A stretch of DNA of 61,640 nt. It comes from a virus. The notes below the pieces were generated by a model, which ran no database searches, was not told the origin of the DNA, and worked only from the letters and a program-made list of their open reading frames with translations. A program made the translations under genes and the position numbers. The stretch covers positions 1 through 61,640 of IMG/VR virus record IMGVR_UViG_3300031524_000009, one strand, 5' to 3'. Of this stretch, positions 43,134-51,534 are shown in pieces (position 1 is the first letter of the stretch; every line of letters starts with the position of its first letter).

Positions 43134-43666
43134 TACACGCGCGCGCTCCGACGCGCCGGCGTCCCCAAACTGCTGACCACCGCCCCCCCGGTCGTGTCCG
43201 TAAGCTGCCACCGCGCCAAAACGGTGAAGCCGTCATCGTCAAACAGGGTGAGCTGCCCTGGGTTGCCCGGAGATTCTTCCATTCGGTTGGTCAGCGCCTT
43301 TCGAAGCAACGCAACATCCGTAGCGACCGAGGTCACTAAAAGAACGTCCTCGGCCTCCCCTTGAACATCGGCGCCATTGTTCACGTTGAACTGTGCCACG
43401 TAAGACGCCCCGGCTACAGCCCCCAACGTCGGCAAGCTGAGAAGCGTGTAGTAGTGCCCGCGCTCAACCCCCGTCATGGTCTTGTACTTCGTTACCCATC
43501 CGCTGGCTTTGAAGGCCATGAGGGACCAGTCCAAGTATTGTGTTGGATCTTCCCCGAGGCGCAGAGCTACCGTGGGGGATAACCCCGCGATACCCCCCAC
43601 GCCCTCGCGCTCCACCACGAGGCTGAGAGGAACGACATCCTGCGCATCAGCGATCAAGTAGCTCAT
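43133..43666 (-). CDS. Hypothetical structural-block protein (177 aa)
   Basis: Not recognised. The N-terminal part has hydrophobic beta strands (YLIADAQDVVPLSLVVE) and the protein looks like a compact beta domain with some loops (YYTLLSLPTLGAVAGASYVAQFNVNN). Such small beta proteins often join tail or fibre parts in phages. It starts next to the 112-residue gene (1-base gap) and ends in the TAATG overlap with the 70-residue gene. Confidence 0.75.
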   Translation of the reverse strand: MSYLIADAQDVVPLSLVVEREGVGGIAGLSPTVALRLGEDPTQYLDWSLMAFKASGWVTKYKTMTGVERGHYYTLLSLPTLGAVAGASYVAQFNVNNGADVQGEAEDVLLVTSVATDVALLRKALTNRMEESPGNPGQLTLFDDDGFTVLARWQLTDTTGGAVVSSLGTPARRSARV

Positions 43667-43667
43667 A

Positions 43668-44006
43668 TCACGGAATATTCACGATGACCGGCGTTGCATA
43701 GCCGATTGGAACCGTAATAACCGTCGGGTACTTTGCTGTCAAAGCGACGACGAGGTTAGCTACATCGGCTTGCAAGCTTTGTAGAAGGGCCGCCTGCGTC
43801 AAACCCGTGAGCGTAACCGGTGTGATAGCAGCGGTCGCGGGCGCTGCCGGCAGAGCCTGTGCTTGGACCATACCCCGATACCAGAACATGGTGGATGCGG
43901 CTGTTGTTGGTTGATCCTGCACGAAGTACTGACAAGTATACGTACCGGCATTCACATTGACGGGGGTCCACGAAGCAATGACGGCGGTTAACGTTTGCGA
44001 AGTCAT
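43668..44006 (-). CDS. Hypothetical structural-block protein (112 aa)
   Basis: Not recognised. An AAGGAGA site precedes ATG 44006. The first half is beta-rich with many Thr (TVNVNAGTYTCQYFVQDQ-like sequence), resembling a small Ig-like or jelly-roll strand set; the second half has one helix (LTQAALLQSLQADVANLVVAL) and a beta end (VITVPIGYATPVIVNIP). It is probably a virion component, from context. Confidence 0.72.
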   Translation of the reverse strand: MTSQTLTAVIASWTPVNVNAGTYTCQYFVQDQPTTAASTMFWYRGMVQAQALPAAPATAAITPVTLTGLTQAALLQSLQADVANLVVALTAKYPTVITVPIGYATPVIVNIP

Positions 44007-44015
44007 GCGGTCTCC

Positions 44016-45611
44016 TTACGCAGTCAACTCTGTAACGTACGCGTTTCCCGCAGCCGATGCCCAGATACCATCGACCTCTCCCGTATATCCAAAGGGGATT
44101 GAAAAAGAAGTTTGGGGTGCAAGCTGCACCGAATAGCTGGTGCTCGACGCAGTCGTCCCCAGCTTTGCATAGAGGATGGCTGTGCTGTCGTTGTAGATGA
44201 GTAAACCTAACCGATTGGCGTTGGCAACTTTGAGCACCACGTTCGATGCACTGCCAGCTACTTGTGTGACGGCCGGGGTCGATGCGGTCGTTGGCTTTGT
44301 TGAAACCGTCCCCTGCACACGCGTTACATCGACTTGAAGACCGTTAGCGGTACTGGACTTCAATCTGTCCCACGTTGTGCCGTTGTACCCCATGTTGAAC
44401 GCATTAACGTAGATGACACCCAATGCCACCGTGGCCAAAGCATCCGCTGCATTTCCAGCTGAACGCGTGCGGTCCCACGTTGTGCCATTGTACCCCGAAA
44501 TAAACGCCTGGGCGGGTACTGCAGTTGCTGCGTTGGCGGTTGCATCCGCGAGCGTGTTCGGGCCAACGACTTGTGCTTTAAGATTCGTAGCCGTTGTTTG
44601 TGTAACAACTAGGCGCCCCGACGTGTCCGTTAATGCGGAGCGCAATAACCCACCCCCGTCAACGCCGCCGATACAAATGGGGTTATTGTAAAAGGTTTGC
44701 CCGTATGCAGTCAGACCCCCCGCAATTGCAATTGCTTGATCCGGTAGTAGAGCAACAGCACCTGTAGTCCCAGGTGCAACGGAAGCATTCCACGTAATGG
44801 TAACTGTACCCGACGTATACGCCGTCATTTGAAGCTGTATTTGGGTATAGCCACCGACGTTAACGCTGCCGACGATGTTGCTTGCAAAGTTAAACCCTTG
44901 ATTGAGGGAATAGTTTTGAAAAGAATAGGCAAATAAAATGGGCAAGGGCCCAACCCACTGTCCATCCCCAGCTTGCCCAAAAACCTCTACCGTACCGTTC
45001 CACGTACCGGTTGTGCTGCACGTCAACGTAGTGCATCCGTTGAGTGGAACGGTGAGCGTAGCGTTCAGGGCCCCTAGCGTCCCGGAACCACTTTTATCTG
45101 TGGTAGTTAAGGGGGCGACAACCAGCTGCCCTGACGTATTGGTGGCAAGCGCGCGCAGATTAGTTCCATCGGAGCCCGCGACCTGCACGGCCGTTAACGG
45201 TGCTGCAGCGCCTACCGCACCCACCGCAACGTCGGCCTTCGCACTTACCGACGCGTTCACCCCCGTGAACGTGGGAGAGCCCGTACCTCCTATCGTCCAC
45301 GCTACTTTCACCGCGCCACTTTGCGTGGGAATGGTCAACACTTGAATCCCGATGGCGCTGAACACATTGGAAGAATGCGCGGCCCCAACGGTTGCGGTCA
45401 GCGTTACCGGGTCCACCTCGGTGACGGTGTACTGGAGCGTCGGTAGCGTTCCCGTGGGCGACGCGGTGATGTTGACGATGAGCTCGAGCGAACCCGCTCC
45501 GTAACCTGAAAGAACAACGGACCCGCTGGCGCTCACAGACGCATTGGTGTGCACCGCTTGCGTATTGGGATCCGCGAAGGTCGGAGCTGCAGCGCCAGGA
45601 AACGAAAACAT
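44016..45611 (-). CDS. Tail/fibre-type structural protein with sequence repeats (531 aa)
   Basis: AGGAG precedes ATG 45611. The product is Thr/Ala/Val/Gly-rich and built of short beta units. A motif GYNGTTWDR occurs twice (near residues 373 and 408), at the DNA level as near-identical 25-base segments around 44368 and 44475. DTSGRLVV and NTSGQLVV are another pair. Such repeats are typical of phage fibre or decoration proteins. The C-terminal 80 residues (RLGLLIYNDSTAILYAKLG) resemble a domain seen at the end of phage adhesion proteins. No enzyme motif is visible. Confidence 0.78.
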   Translation of the reverse strand: MFSFPGAAAPTFADPNTQAVHTNASVSASGSVVLSGYGAGSLELIVNITASPTGTLPTLQYTVTEVDPVTLTATVGAAHSSNVFSAIGIQVLTIPTQSGAVKVAWTIGGTGSPTFTGVNASVSAKADVAVGAVGAAAPLTAVQVAGSDGTNLRALATNTSGQLVVAPLTTTDKSGSGTLGALNATLTVPLNGCTTLTCSTTGTWNGTVEVFGQAGDGQWVGPLPILFAYSFQNYSLNQGFNFASNIVGSVNVGGYTQIQLQMTAYTSGTVTITWNASVAPGTTGAVALLPDQAIAIAGGLTAYGQTFYNNPICIGGVDGGGLLRSALTDTSGRLVVTQTTATNLKAQVVGPNTLADATANAATAVPAQAFISGYNGTTWDRTRSAGNAADALATVALGVIYVNAFNMGYNGTTWDRLKSSTANGLQVDVTRVQGTVSTKPTTASTPAVTQVAGSASNVVLKVANANRLGLLIYNDSTAILYAKLGTTASSTSYSVQLAPQTSFSIPFGYTGEVDGIWASAAGNAYVTELTA

Positions 45612-45618
45612 AAGGCTC

Positions 45619-46110
45619 CTACACGTTGCGCGTTGAGTTGGCGCTCGTCATCTTATTGCCAGTATAACTGTACGCCACAGTCAGCTGAGCAACGACAGTC
45701 GTACCATTCGACGCATAGATAGTGCGTACTTCCTGGGTCATTTTATTCCCCGTGTACGTGTACGCTATGTTCTTAAGAAGTGTGCCACCGCTTACCCGCG
45801 TCCACGTCTCGTTCGTCAGCTTGTTTCCTACGAACGTATTTGCGTACGTTGTTGAAACGGTAACGGGATCATTCGCTAGGTACAGGTCATAATTCGAAAA
45901 CGTGAAGGACCCAATAACCGACAGGTTGCCTTGTACAACCGTCGTGGCCGCTGCCGATCCTAAGTAAAGAGACTGGGTAGCACCCAGCAAACTACCCACT
46001 GTCAGATTGCCCGTAGGGTTCAGCGTTTCGATCTCGTCAACCAGCAGCGCATCACCCACAGCGAAGCGCGCCAGGTTGCCGGTGGTACCGAGCTTTAGGG
46101 CAATAGGCAT
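45619..46110 (-). CDS. Short structural protein sharing its N-terminus with the 503-residue fibre protein (163 aa)
   Basis: The N-terminal 85 residues (ALKLGTTGNLARFAVGDALLVDE and GNLTVGSLLGATQSLYLGSAA) parallel those of the gene at 46802-48313, so the two share a virion-attachment module. The C-terminal half has three related repeats, VGNKLTNETWTR, YTGNKMTQEVRT and YTGNKMTSANSTR. The short protein at 49080-49328 has a similar end (YTNGNLTAVART). It may be a short fibre or a co-fibre. Confidence 0.75.
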   Translation of the reverse strand: MPIALKLGTTGNLARFAVGDALLVDEIETLNPTGNLTVGSLLGATQSLYLGSAAATTVVQGNLSVIGSFTFSNYDLYLANDPVTVSTTYANTFVGNKLTNETWTRVSGGTLLKNIAYTYTGNKMTQEVRTIYASNGTTVVAQLTVAYSYTGNKMTSANSTRNV

Positions 46111-46111
46111 G

Positions 46112-46789
46112 TCAGGTAATAAGAAAGCGCTTGCTGTGCATCTCAGGGTTTACAACCGCTTGCGCGAACCCTTGTTCATGATTGAGCGTTACAACCGCGT
46201 GTGTGCTGGGGATCAATTTCTCCAATACATCAAGAGCTTCGTTCGACGCGCTATTTACAGCGTTCACCGCAGCGCGGTACTCGGGCGATACGGTAAGCGC
46301 TTGGTCGCAGGCGCGCTTCAGTGCTTCCGCATATTGCTGCCGCAGAGGCGCTACAACCGCTTCGAGCGCCTTCTCCCGTTTCAACTCCAGGTACGCCAAC
46401 TTCCAGCGCAGCTCTTCGGGAATGGGCAGCGTGATGCTGCCATCTTCGGCTTGATGCCGAATGCTAACGGGGGGCGCCAGCGCTTGCGCCATCACCAAAG
46501 GCGTTTCCTTTAGCGTCGGGCGCGGCACTTCCTCTCGAAGGGCTCTCCACCGGGCGTTGCGGGAAGATTCCATACGATCCAGCGCTTGGCGTTCTTCGTT
46601 TTGCAGCGCGTACTCCCCTCGTTCCGACGCGCGCAATTTGTTGTAAAGCGCCACCATCTGTTCATTCGACAACGTCTCCTCAACCGGCGCAGACGGCGCC
46701 GGCGGGGGAACAGCGGCGCACGCCTCTACAGTGCACACCGGCACGGGTGCGGGAGGGGCCTTCACACGCGAGAGCTTTCGAGTAGCCAT
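46112..46789 (-). CDS. Helical protein with Pro/Ala-rich N-terminus (225 aa)
   Basis: Not recognised. Residues 1-40 are basic then Pro/Ala/Val-rich with two Cys; the rest is charged helix suited to a coiled coil (LSNEQMVALYNKLRASERGEY and KLAYLELKREKALEAVVAPLRQQYAEALKRA split over 45-200). It may be an accessory fibre protein or a chaperone for the adjacent fibre proteins, which often are helical. It lies between two genes with a shared N-terminal module. Confidence 0.73.
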   Translation of the reverse strand: MATRKLSRVKAPPAPVPVCTVEACAAVPPPAPSAPVEETLSNEQMVALYNKLRASERGEYALQNEERQALDRMESSRNARWRALREEVPRPTLKETPLVMAQALAPPVSIRHQAEDGSITLPIPEELRWKLAYLELKREKALEAVVAPLRQQYAEALKRACDQALTVSPEYRAAVNAVNSASNEALDVLEKLIPSTHAVVTLNHEQGFAQAVVNPEMHSKRFLIT

Positions 46790-46801
46790 ACTCCGTCTTT
46801 A

Positions 46802-48313
46802 TCAGAGAACCACGCCCACGGCGGGATCCCAGTAGAACGTTGTCGCCGTCGCCGCCCACCCTACGCGCTGAACCAAGTCTCCCGTGGTGCTCGACGCGGC
46901 TTGGGTAGGCGGACCCCCCGTGCCCACCGGCGCGAAGAGAGCACCGCCCGGCGTCCACGTCTGCCCTGCCACCGTCACCTTGGCGCCCAACATGGCCACG
47001 CGGCACGTCAGGGTGCCGTTCCCCACGACGACGTCGAGCGCGCACCCCAGATTGTCCACGTTGGCCGCCCCGGCCGCCGTCGACTTCACCAGCTGAGACG
47101 AGGAATTCAATGCGACGACGTCGCCCACCGCCGTGGTGTAGCCGCTTGAAACAACAAAGGATTGAATGTTGCCCTGGGTGTCAGCTTTGGTGGCCAACGC
47201 GTTGAGGCCCCCCAAAAGACTGGTCACGCCGCTGAACACCTGGTTGGTACCGGTTTCCACCAATGCGCGGGCGCTGGACTGGGACAGGGTTAGCGTCAAA
47301 CCACTGTCGGTCAAACTGATCTCGGCCGCGGAGCTCAACACGACGTTGCCCGACGTCGTCGTCGAAAGGGTGGCGCTGGCCGCGGTAGCGCCCAAGGCCA
47401 CCGGGGCCCCGGAAGCGCCGGCTCCAGTGATACCCCCTGCGCCGGTGACCTTGAAAACCGAGACCCCCGCTTTTTGCGCGTCGAGCGCATTGCCCGAGCC
47501 CGCGTTGTTGATGACCAACACATTGCCCGTCGAATTCACGCCGACCGTGATGTCAAAGGCGTCGCCGCCGGTGGACGCAGACGTGGGCGCCTTCGAAAGG
47601 GTAAGAACGGGCGTGGTGTCGGAGTTTGTATTGTTCGAGAACGCGATGGACCCGTGCCCCGACGTCACTGCAATGGACTGCCCGTTGCCGTACACGTTCT
47701 GAAGTGTTGGGGTACCCGCAGAACTGATGGACGCGCTCATGTCCGCCAGGGCATCCATCAGATCCGTACTGGTGGTTTGCGCTTGACTAATCCGCGTACG
47801 GTCCACACCGATTGCGTAGGCACCGGCGTTGGTACCGGAAGCTTGCAAGTTGTACGCGGCCAGCCCTGGGTTGCCACTCGATGCGCCCCCCACCGACTTC
47901 AGCCACAGCGCCAACTCGTATTGTGAAACGCTGGAGCCAATACTCACCAATCCCGCGCCGGGGGCTACGGTGGCGTTCTGCGCGATGGTATCGGCGGTAC
48001 CTCCGCCCAAGTTGATGGTGTGCCCGGCGTTATTTCCAAGGTTGACCGTGCCATCAACCGTGAAGTTCCCCGTAACCGTCTCATTGACGGACACCGTGCT
48101 CGAGCCATCTACGAGAAAGGCGCCAAGAATTTCAACGGTGCCGGCGGCGGAACCCAGTTGAAGCTTATCGGACGCGCCGATGTTGCCACCGATGGTCAGG
48201 TTTCCGCTCGCACCTCGGCGCGTAATGGACGTTAAATCTGCCGCGTCAGCCAGCGCAAATTGAGCGAGGTTACCGGTGACAGGATTAAGCTTGATCGGGA
48301 TGAAACTACTCAT
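46802..48313 (-). CDS. Fibre-type structural protein (503 aa)
   Basis: The product starts SSFIPIKLNPVTGNLAQFALADAADL and continues with short beta repeats (GNLTIGGNIGASDKLQLGSAAGTVEI, TVTGNFTVDGTVNLGNNAGHTINLG in parts), then a long Ser/Thr/Gly-rich middle and a C-terminal domain (DVVALNSSSQLVKST and LTCRVAMLGAKVTVAGQTWTPGGALF). The layout matches phage side fibres or decoration proteins that carry exchangeable tips. The start overlaps the previous stop as ATGA. Confidence 0.77.
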   Translation of the reverse strand: MSSFIPIKLNPVTGNLAQFALADAADLTSITRRGASGNLTIGGNIGASDKLQLGSAAGTVEILGAFLVDGSSTVSVNETVTGNFTVDGTVNLGNNAGHTINLGGGTADTIAQNATVAPGAGLVSIGSSVSQYELALWLKSVGGASSGNPGLAAYNLQASGTNAGAYAIGVDRTRISQAQTTSTDLMDALADMSASISSAGTPTLQNVYGNGQSIAVTSGHGSIAFSNNTNSDTTPVLTLSKAPTSASTGGDAFDITVGVNSTGNVLVINNAGSGNALDAQKAGVSVFKVTGAGGITGAGASGAPVALGATAASATLSTTTSGNVVLSSAAEISLTDSGLTLTLSQSSARALVETGTNQVFSGVTSLLGGLNALATKADTQGNIQSFVVSSGYTTAVGDVVALNSSSQLVKSTAAGAANVDNLGCALDVVVGNGTLTCRVAMLGAKVTVAGQTWTPGGALFAPVGTGGPPTQAASSTTGDLVQRVGWAATATTFYWDPAVGVVL

Positions 48314-48651
48314 TGCGCAGATCCTTGCTGAGCGAACGACACGTCCATATCAACGTTCACTGGCGGGGCATCCGCAGTGACATCAAGAAAAAGTAAACCC
48401 TCGGGATGCCGTTGCCCATTGCGCCGACTGCTTTGGGGGGCGTGCATGTTCTGAAGCATCTGTTGTGCAACAGGATTCTCCGTTTGCACAACACCCCCAA
48501 CAGGTACGTGGAAGACCGGTGCTGATCCTAGGGCGCAGATGGTCATGGTTCCATCCGCATTCTTCTGGGCGTAGCGCACGCGAAAGCTGAAGGTGCCTTC
48601 GCGAACAAAAGGCTGAGCCAGCTCCGTTACGCGATACTTTTTAGGGGCCAT
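48310..48651 (-). CDS. Hypothetical structural-block protein (113 aa)
   Basis: Not recognised. A basic N-terminus (MAPKKYRVTELAQPFVREG) is followed by a beta-rich part (FSFRVRYAQKNADGTMTICALG) and a polar tail. It overlaps the next gene by four bases and follows the previous by none. Probably a small virion or adaptor protein. Confidence 0.7.
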   Translation of the reverse strand: MAPKKYRVTELAQPFVREGTFSFRVRYAQKNADGTMTICALGSAPVFHVPVGGVVQTENPVAQQMLQNMHAPQSSRRNGQRHPEGLLFLDVTADAPPVNVDMDVSFAQQGSAQ

Positions 48652-49080
48652 CTACATCTCCACGAGGGGCTGGGGTTGAAACAACACCGAGCTCGGCGTT
48701 AGTACCATACCAATTGCTTGAACTATCGAACCCGAAGGCAGACTTAGTAGCGGCGCGGTTACAGCACGCCCGGCACGACCTAGGTACAGTGTTGTGCCCG
48801 GCGTCAACCCCGAAAACCCGTCCACACGGCCGAAGTATGCCAGGGTTACGATCAACGCCGAGGGCAGCGCCACCACCCAAGCGCTCGCAGGAGCTGTGGC
48901 TAAGCTGACGTTATCCGCTACCTCTACGATTCCCGCGGGGGTCACGTACACAAGCAGTCCCGCGGCTACGTCGGCCGTTGCTTGAAACTCCCCGGCCTTT
49001 GAAAGCACCGCGTTCGTGGAGGGCACGCCCCCCACGAAGTCGAAGGTCCCCGTGAATGGGTTGAAGGCGATGGCCGCCAT
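48652..49080 (-). CDS. Small beta-rich structural protein (142 aa)
   Basis: The sequence (MAAIAFNPFTGTFDFVG at the start, then AGLLVYVTPAGIVEVADN, LAYFGRVDGFSGLTPGTTLYLGRAG) looks like the small beta-barrel tip or decoration proteins found in tailed phages, in which LTPGTTLYLG-type motifs form a conserved turn. It shares one base with the preceding stop. No catalytic residues are seen. Confidence 0.73.
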   Translation of the reverse strand: MAAIAFNPFTGTFDFVGGVPSTNAVLSKAGEFQATADVAAGLLVYVTPAGIVEVADNVSLATAPASAWVVALPSALIVTLAYFGRVDGFSGLTPGTTLYLGRAGRAVTAPLLSLPSGSIVQAIGMVLTPSSVLFQPQPLVEM

Positions 49081-49328
49081 CAGGTTCTCGCGACCGCTGT
49101 CAAATTCCCATTGGTGTACGTCAGCGTCAATGTCGCAAGGACAGTACCCCCTAGGGAATAAGCCACCGACGTGATGTTGCCACTGGTATCGTAGCCAAGA
49201 GCCATCGCGTCGTAGTTCACGGGCACGAGCGGACTCGACGTCAGCCAGGGGGTACTGGAGTTCCCCTGAACCGCCGTAACCGAGTCCGTCAGCGCGCTGA
49301 GCGTACGACTGATGGTGATCTTGGCCAC
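49080..49328 (-). CDS. Short structural protein (82 aa)
   Basis: The C-terminal half (GYDTSGNITSVAYSLGG and LTLTYTNGNLTAVART) resembles the repeat units at the end of the 163-residue protein at 45619-46110. The N-terminus has a small helix with Ser and Thr. It may trimerise with neighbouring fibre proteins. It overlaps the next gene by one base. Confidence 0.68.
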   Translation of the reverse strand: MAKITISRTLSALTDSVTAVQGNSSTPWLTSSPLVPVNYDAMALGYDTSGNITSVAYSLGGTVLATLTLTYTNGNLTAVART

Positions 49329-49342
49329 GCGTGCCCTCTTCT

Positions 49343-50275
49343 CTAGCTACTCGGCCAGATGGTCTTCAGCCCTGCCATCGCTCCCGCCGAAGCTGCCTGC
49401 TGCGCCTGGGCCAGGGTGATGCTCGGGTGGGGAACCGGCGGGGGTACGGGCGTCGGCGCGGGGGGCACCACCACGCTGCCCCCAAGGCCATCGAAGTCCG
49501 AGATGAGCTGGTTCAGGTTGAATCCGCACGGCGCCTTGGCCATCGCCTTGTTGATGATATCGGGCGTCAGCAGGAACCACACCTCGCCGCCACTGTTAAG
49601 AATGGCGTACTGCGCAATGGCGTTCCACGTGAACGTACCTTGAAGCCCCCAGGTATCGATGAGTGCCCCGCTGGGCCCGTAGCCGATACCGCAGAAGGAA
49701 TGCCCGTTTTGAGGATCGGTGGCACCGGCCACATCCCACACGAAGCCGTTGCCGCTCGGAAAGGGGTTGATGTACGCGTCGGGGAGCGCCACCCCAAAGT
49801 CGCAATTCTCGAACAGGTACATGCCGAGCATCAGCTCGAGCTTGTTGGTGGCGTTGGCCGAAATGTAGCCGAGGAGTTTCGTTCCATTGGCAAACCCCTT
49901 CGCCTGCCAGTACGCCAAAGCCGTCTGAATCTCGCAACCGTTGTCCGTCGCGGGGTTTCCAGGGACGTAGCCCCCGATGTGCGCGTAATCGGTAACGATC
50001 TGAGCGTCGGAGGCGACAAACAGATTGCCCGCATTGCCCGTGGCCACGCCTTCGATGTGGTAACCCGATGCGATGACGCAACAACCGAGCGTATTGTTGC
50101 AGTACACGTCGCTGAGGGCCGGTCCCGCCGCGGGGGCATAAGACACTGAAGCCGGCGGCGTCGGCTCCGTAGTCATGTAACGGCTCAGCCGGTAATGCGG
50201 CTGAACGATCGTCGGCGTGCGCCGACCAAAGGTAACAAAGCGCCCAATATGATGGTTAAAGACACGCTTCAGCAT
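49343..50275 (-). CDS. Papain-like cysteine peptidase candidate (310 aa)
   Basis: The segment NNTLGCCVIASGYH (Cys65 or Cys66), a later GHSFCGIGYG (His192) and IDTWGLQG (Asp207) have the Cys-His-Asp/Asn order and local setting of papain-fold peptidases. The distance of about 127 residues between Cys and His is normal. After about residue 250 a Pro-rich linker and a short C-terminal helix (ITLAQAQQAASAGAMAGL) may anchor it to the virion. It could cut peptide cross-links or process virion proteins. AGGAG precedes ATG 50275. The peptidase call rests on motifs only. Confidence 0.65.
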   Translation of the reverse strand: MLKRVFNHHIGRFVTFGRRTPTIVQPHYRLSRYMTTEPTPPASVSYAPAAGPALSDVYCNNTLGCCVIASGYHIEGVATGNAGNLFVASDAQIVTDYAHIGGYVPGNPATDNGCEIQTALAYWQAKGFANGTKLLGYISANATNKLELMLGMYLFENCDFGVALPDAYINPFPSGNGFVWDVAGATDPQNGHSFCGIGYGPSGALIDTWGLQGTFTWNAIAQYAILNSGGEVWFLLTPDIINKAMAKAPCGFNLNQLISDFDGLGGSVVVPPAPTPVPPPVPHPSITLAQAQQAASAGAMAGLKTIWPSS

Positions 50276-50289
50276 TCTAGGCTCCTATT

Positions 50290-51129
50290 CTAACGCACGG
50301 GGTTAACAGCGTGGATTTGGATCAGCTCGTCGTAGAAAGCGTTCCACATAGACGTCTTCTCGACGTCTTCTTTCGGAGGCGAGCCTAGCAAAGCTTGCAT
50401 CATCCCAAGGGACATCGTCGCCATGCTTTGCAACCGATCCTTCGGAATGTGCGCTACGTACGCGGCCTTGGCCTGCGCTACACTATCAAAGCCAAGAAAC
50501 ACCTTGTACTCATCAAAGGTTCCATCGGGCTTTGTCTGCGTCGCCCAATACGCGTCCGGCGCGTTCTTGTTAGGACCCAGAAAAACATCGAGCTCATCCC
50601 CGTCGCCTCCTTCGGTCTTCGGGAAGAAACCGTAGTCGTACTGGTAGGTGCGCTTCCAAGGCGTGCCCTTCGCGTCTTTGCCCACCATGACAAAGCCCTT
50701 GGGTCGGTCCACGCGCACCTTGAAGCCCTGAAAGTCGACCGTGAATTTAACGGTGTTCGGGCTTGAAGGTTTTCCTTGGTAGCTGCTCTCCTCGTTCGCC
50801 GCGCTCTTCTGAAACGAGGGCACGAACACCAGCGTATCGCGGTTGTCCACCGGAACGAAGCCCTCCTTTGTGTAGAATTGGCGCAGCGCCTCGATGCTCG
50901 CGGGCATATCTCCAAAGGGACGCGGCTTGATGTACAAGGGTCCCTCAGCGGCCAGCTTGGCCTCTTGGATCAATGCCCGCGCAAATCCCTGCCCGCGATA
51001 CGCCGGCTCCACGTAAAGCTGCTCGAGCGCTCTTCCAGAGAAAGGCTGGGGTGCTTCGCGCAAAACCGCCGAAGCGAGCACCATGCCCTCGGGGGACGCT
51101 ATGCGAAGAAACGAGTTGTCCGAAGGCAC
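50290..51129 (-). CDS. Fusion of GNAT acetyltransferase-like and phage inorganic-pyrophosphatase-like domains (279 aa)
   Basis: Residues about 1-105 have GNAT features: LEQLYVEPAYRGQGFARALIQEA (the acetyl-CoA-binding RGQGxA loop at about 44-49). Residues about 125-235 (FKVRVDRPKG, YDYGFFPKTEGGDGDELDVFLGPN, TFDEYKVFLGFDS, AKAAYVAHIP) match the domain known as phage InPase, seen in polyvalent and head proteins. A linker with KSAANEES joins them. The C-terminal end holds VEKTSMW. The start is GTG 51129, just after an in-frame stop; the ribosome site is poor. Its substrate is unknown. Confidence 0.78.
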   Translation of the reverse strand: MPSDNSFLRIASPEGMVLASAVLREAPQPFSGRALEQLYVEPAYRGQGFARALIQEAKLAAEGPLYIKPRPFGDMPASIEALRQFYTKEGFVPVDNRDTLVFVPSFQKSAANEESSYQGKPSSPNTVKFTVDFQGFKVRVDRPKGFVMVGKDAKGTPWKRTYQYDYGFFPKTEGGDGDELDVFLGPNKNAPDAYWATQTKPDGTFDEYKVFLGFDSVAQAKAAYVAHIPKDRLQSMATMSLGMMQALLGSPPKEDVEKTSMWNAFYDELIQIHAVNPVR

Positions 51130-51135
51130 CGCACG

Positions 51136-51155
51136 AGCCTACCAGAAGGTAGGCT
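51136..51155. repeat. Perfect 8-bp hairpin upstream of the GNAT-pyrophosphatase gene
   Basis: AGCCTACC and GGTAGGCT are separated by a 4-base loop, in the short gap between the holin candidate and the GNAT gene. It lies just before the GTG start and could limit translation or mark an mRNA end; there is no T run for termination on the minus strand. Confidence 0.5.
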
Positions 51156-51162
51156 GCATCCG

Positions 51163-51534
51163 TTAGACACGGGAGAGAAGCACCTGCGTCAGCATCTTGC
51201 GCGAGGCGCGATAGATCAGCGCCGCAAACGTTGCGGCGAAGAAAGCCAGAAAGAGCCGCCCTGCATACGTCGTCATAGGCCCAAACGTGAACGGCTCCGG
51301 GATCAGGGCCAACACCGCCGCCCACCCGTAAGGAAGTACGTGCAGCACAAGCTCATTGTAAAAACGAGCAAGGGTGCTGCAGTACATAACCGTGAACGTC
51401 TTCGTTGCCCCGCACAACGTTTTCTTCGGCGTAAACGAAGGTACGAGAGAACGAACGACCACCTTCGTGGCGTCCACCGCCGACGAGATGACCACGGCCA
51501 AAAGCATGAGACCAAAAGGGTGAACGTCGGTCAT
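51163..51534 (-). CDS. Membrane protein, possible holin (123 aa)
   Basis: Two strong hydrophobic segments (about residues 7-22, FGLMLLAVVISSAVDA, and about 92-108, LFLAFFAATFAALIYRA) and a weaker middle one near 68-80 suggest two or three membrane passes, with a basic C-terminus (RASRKMLTQVLLSRV). Small size and this layout suit a holin that times lysis, although no endolysin gene was recognised nearby except the peptidase candidate. The start overlaps the preceding stop as ATGA. Confidence 0.62.
   Translation of the reverse strand: MTDVHPFGLMLLAVVISSAVDATKVVVRSLVPSFTPKKTLCGATKTFTVMYCSTLARFYNELVLHVLPYGWAAVLALIPEPFTFGPMTTYAGRLFLAFFAATFAALIYRASRKMLTQVLLSRV

Noticed and set aside
42951-43364. 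Plus-strand frame of 137 codons opposite the 70- and 177-residue genes
   Set aside because: Lies downstream of the plus-strand terminator, without a ribosome site, and antisense to genes joined by a TAATG overlap.
49331-50149. Plus-strand frame of 272 codons opposite the peptidase candidate
   Set aside because: Product is dominated by Arg, His, Gly and Val, typical of a reverse-strand shadow; the minus gene has an AGGAG site and recognisable motifs.
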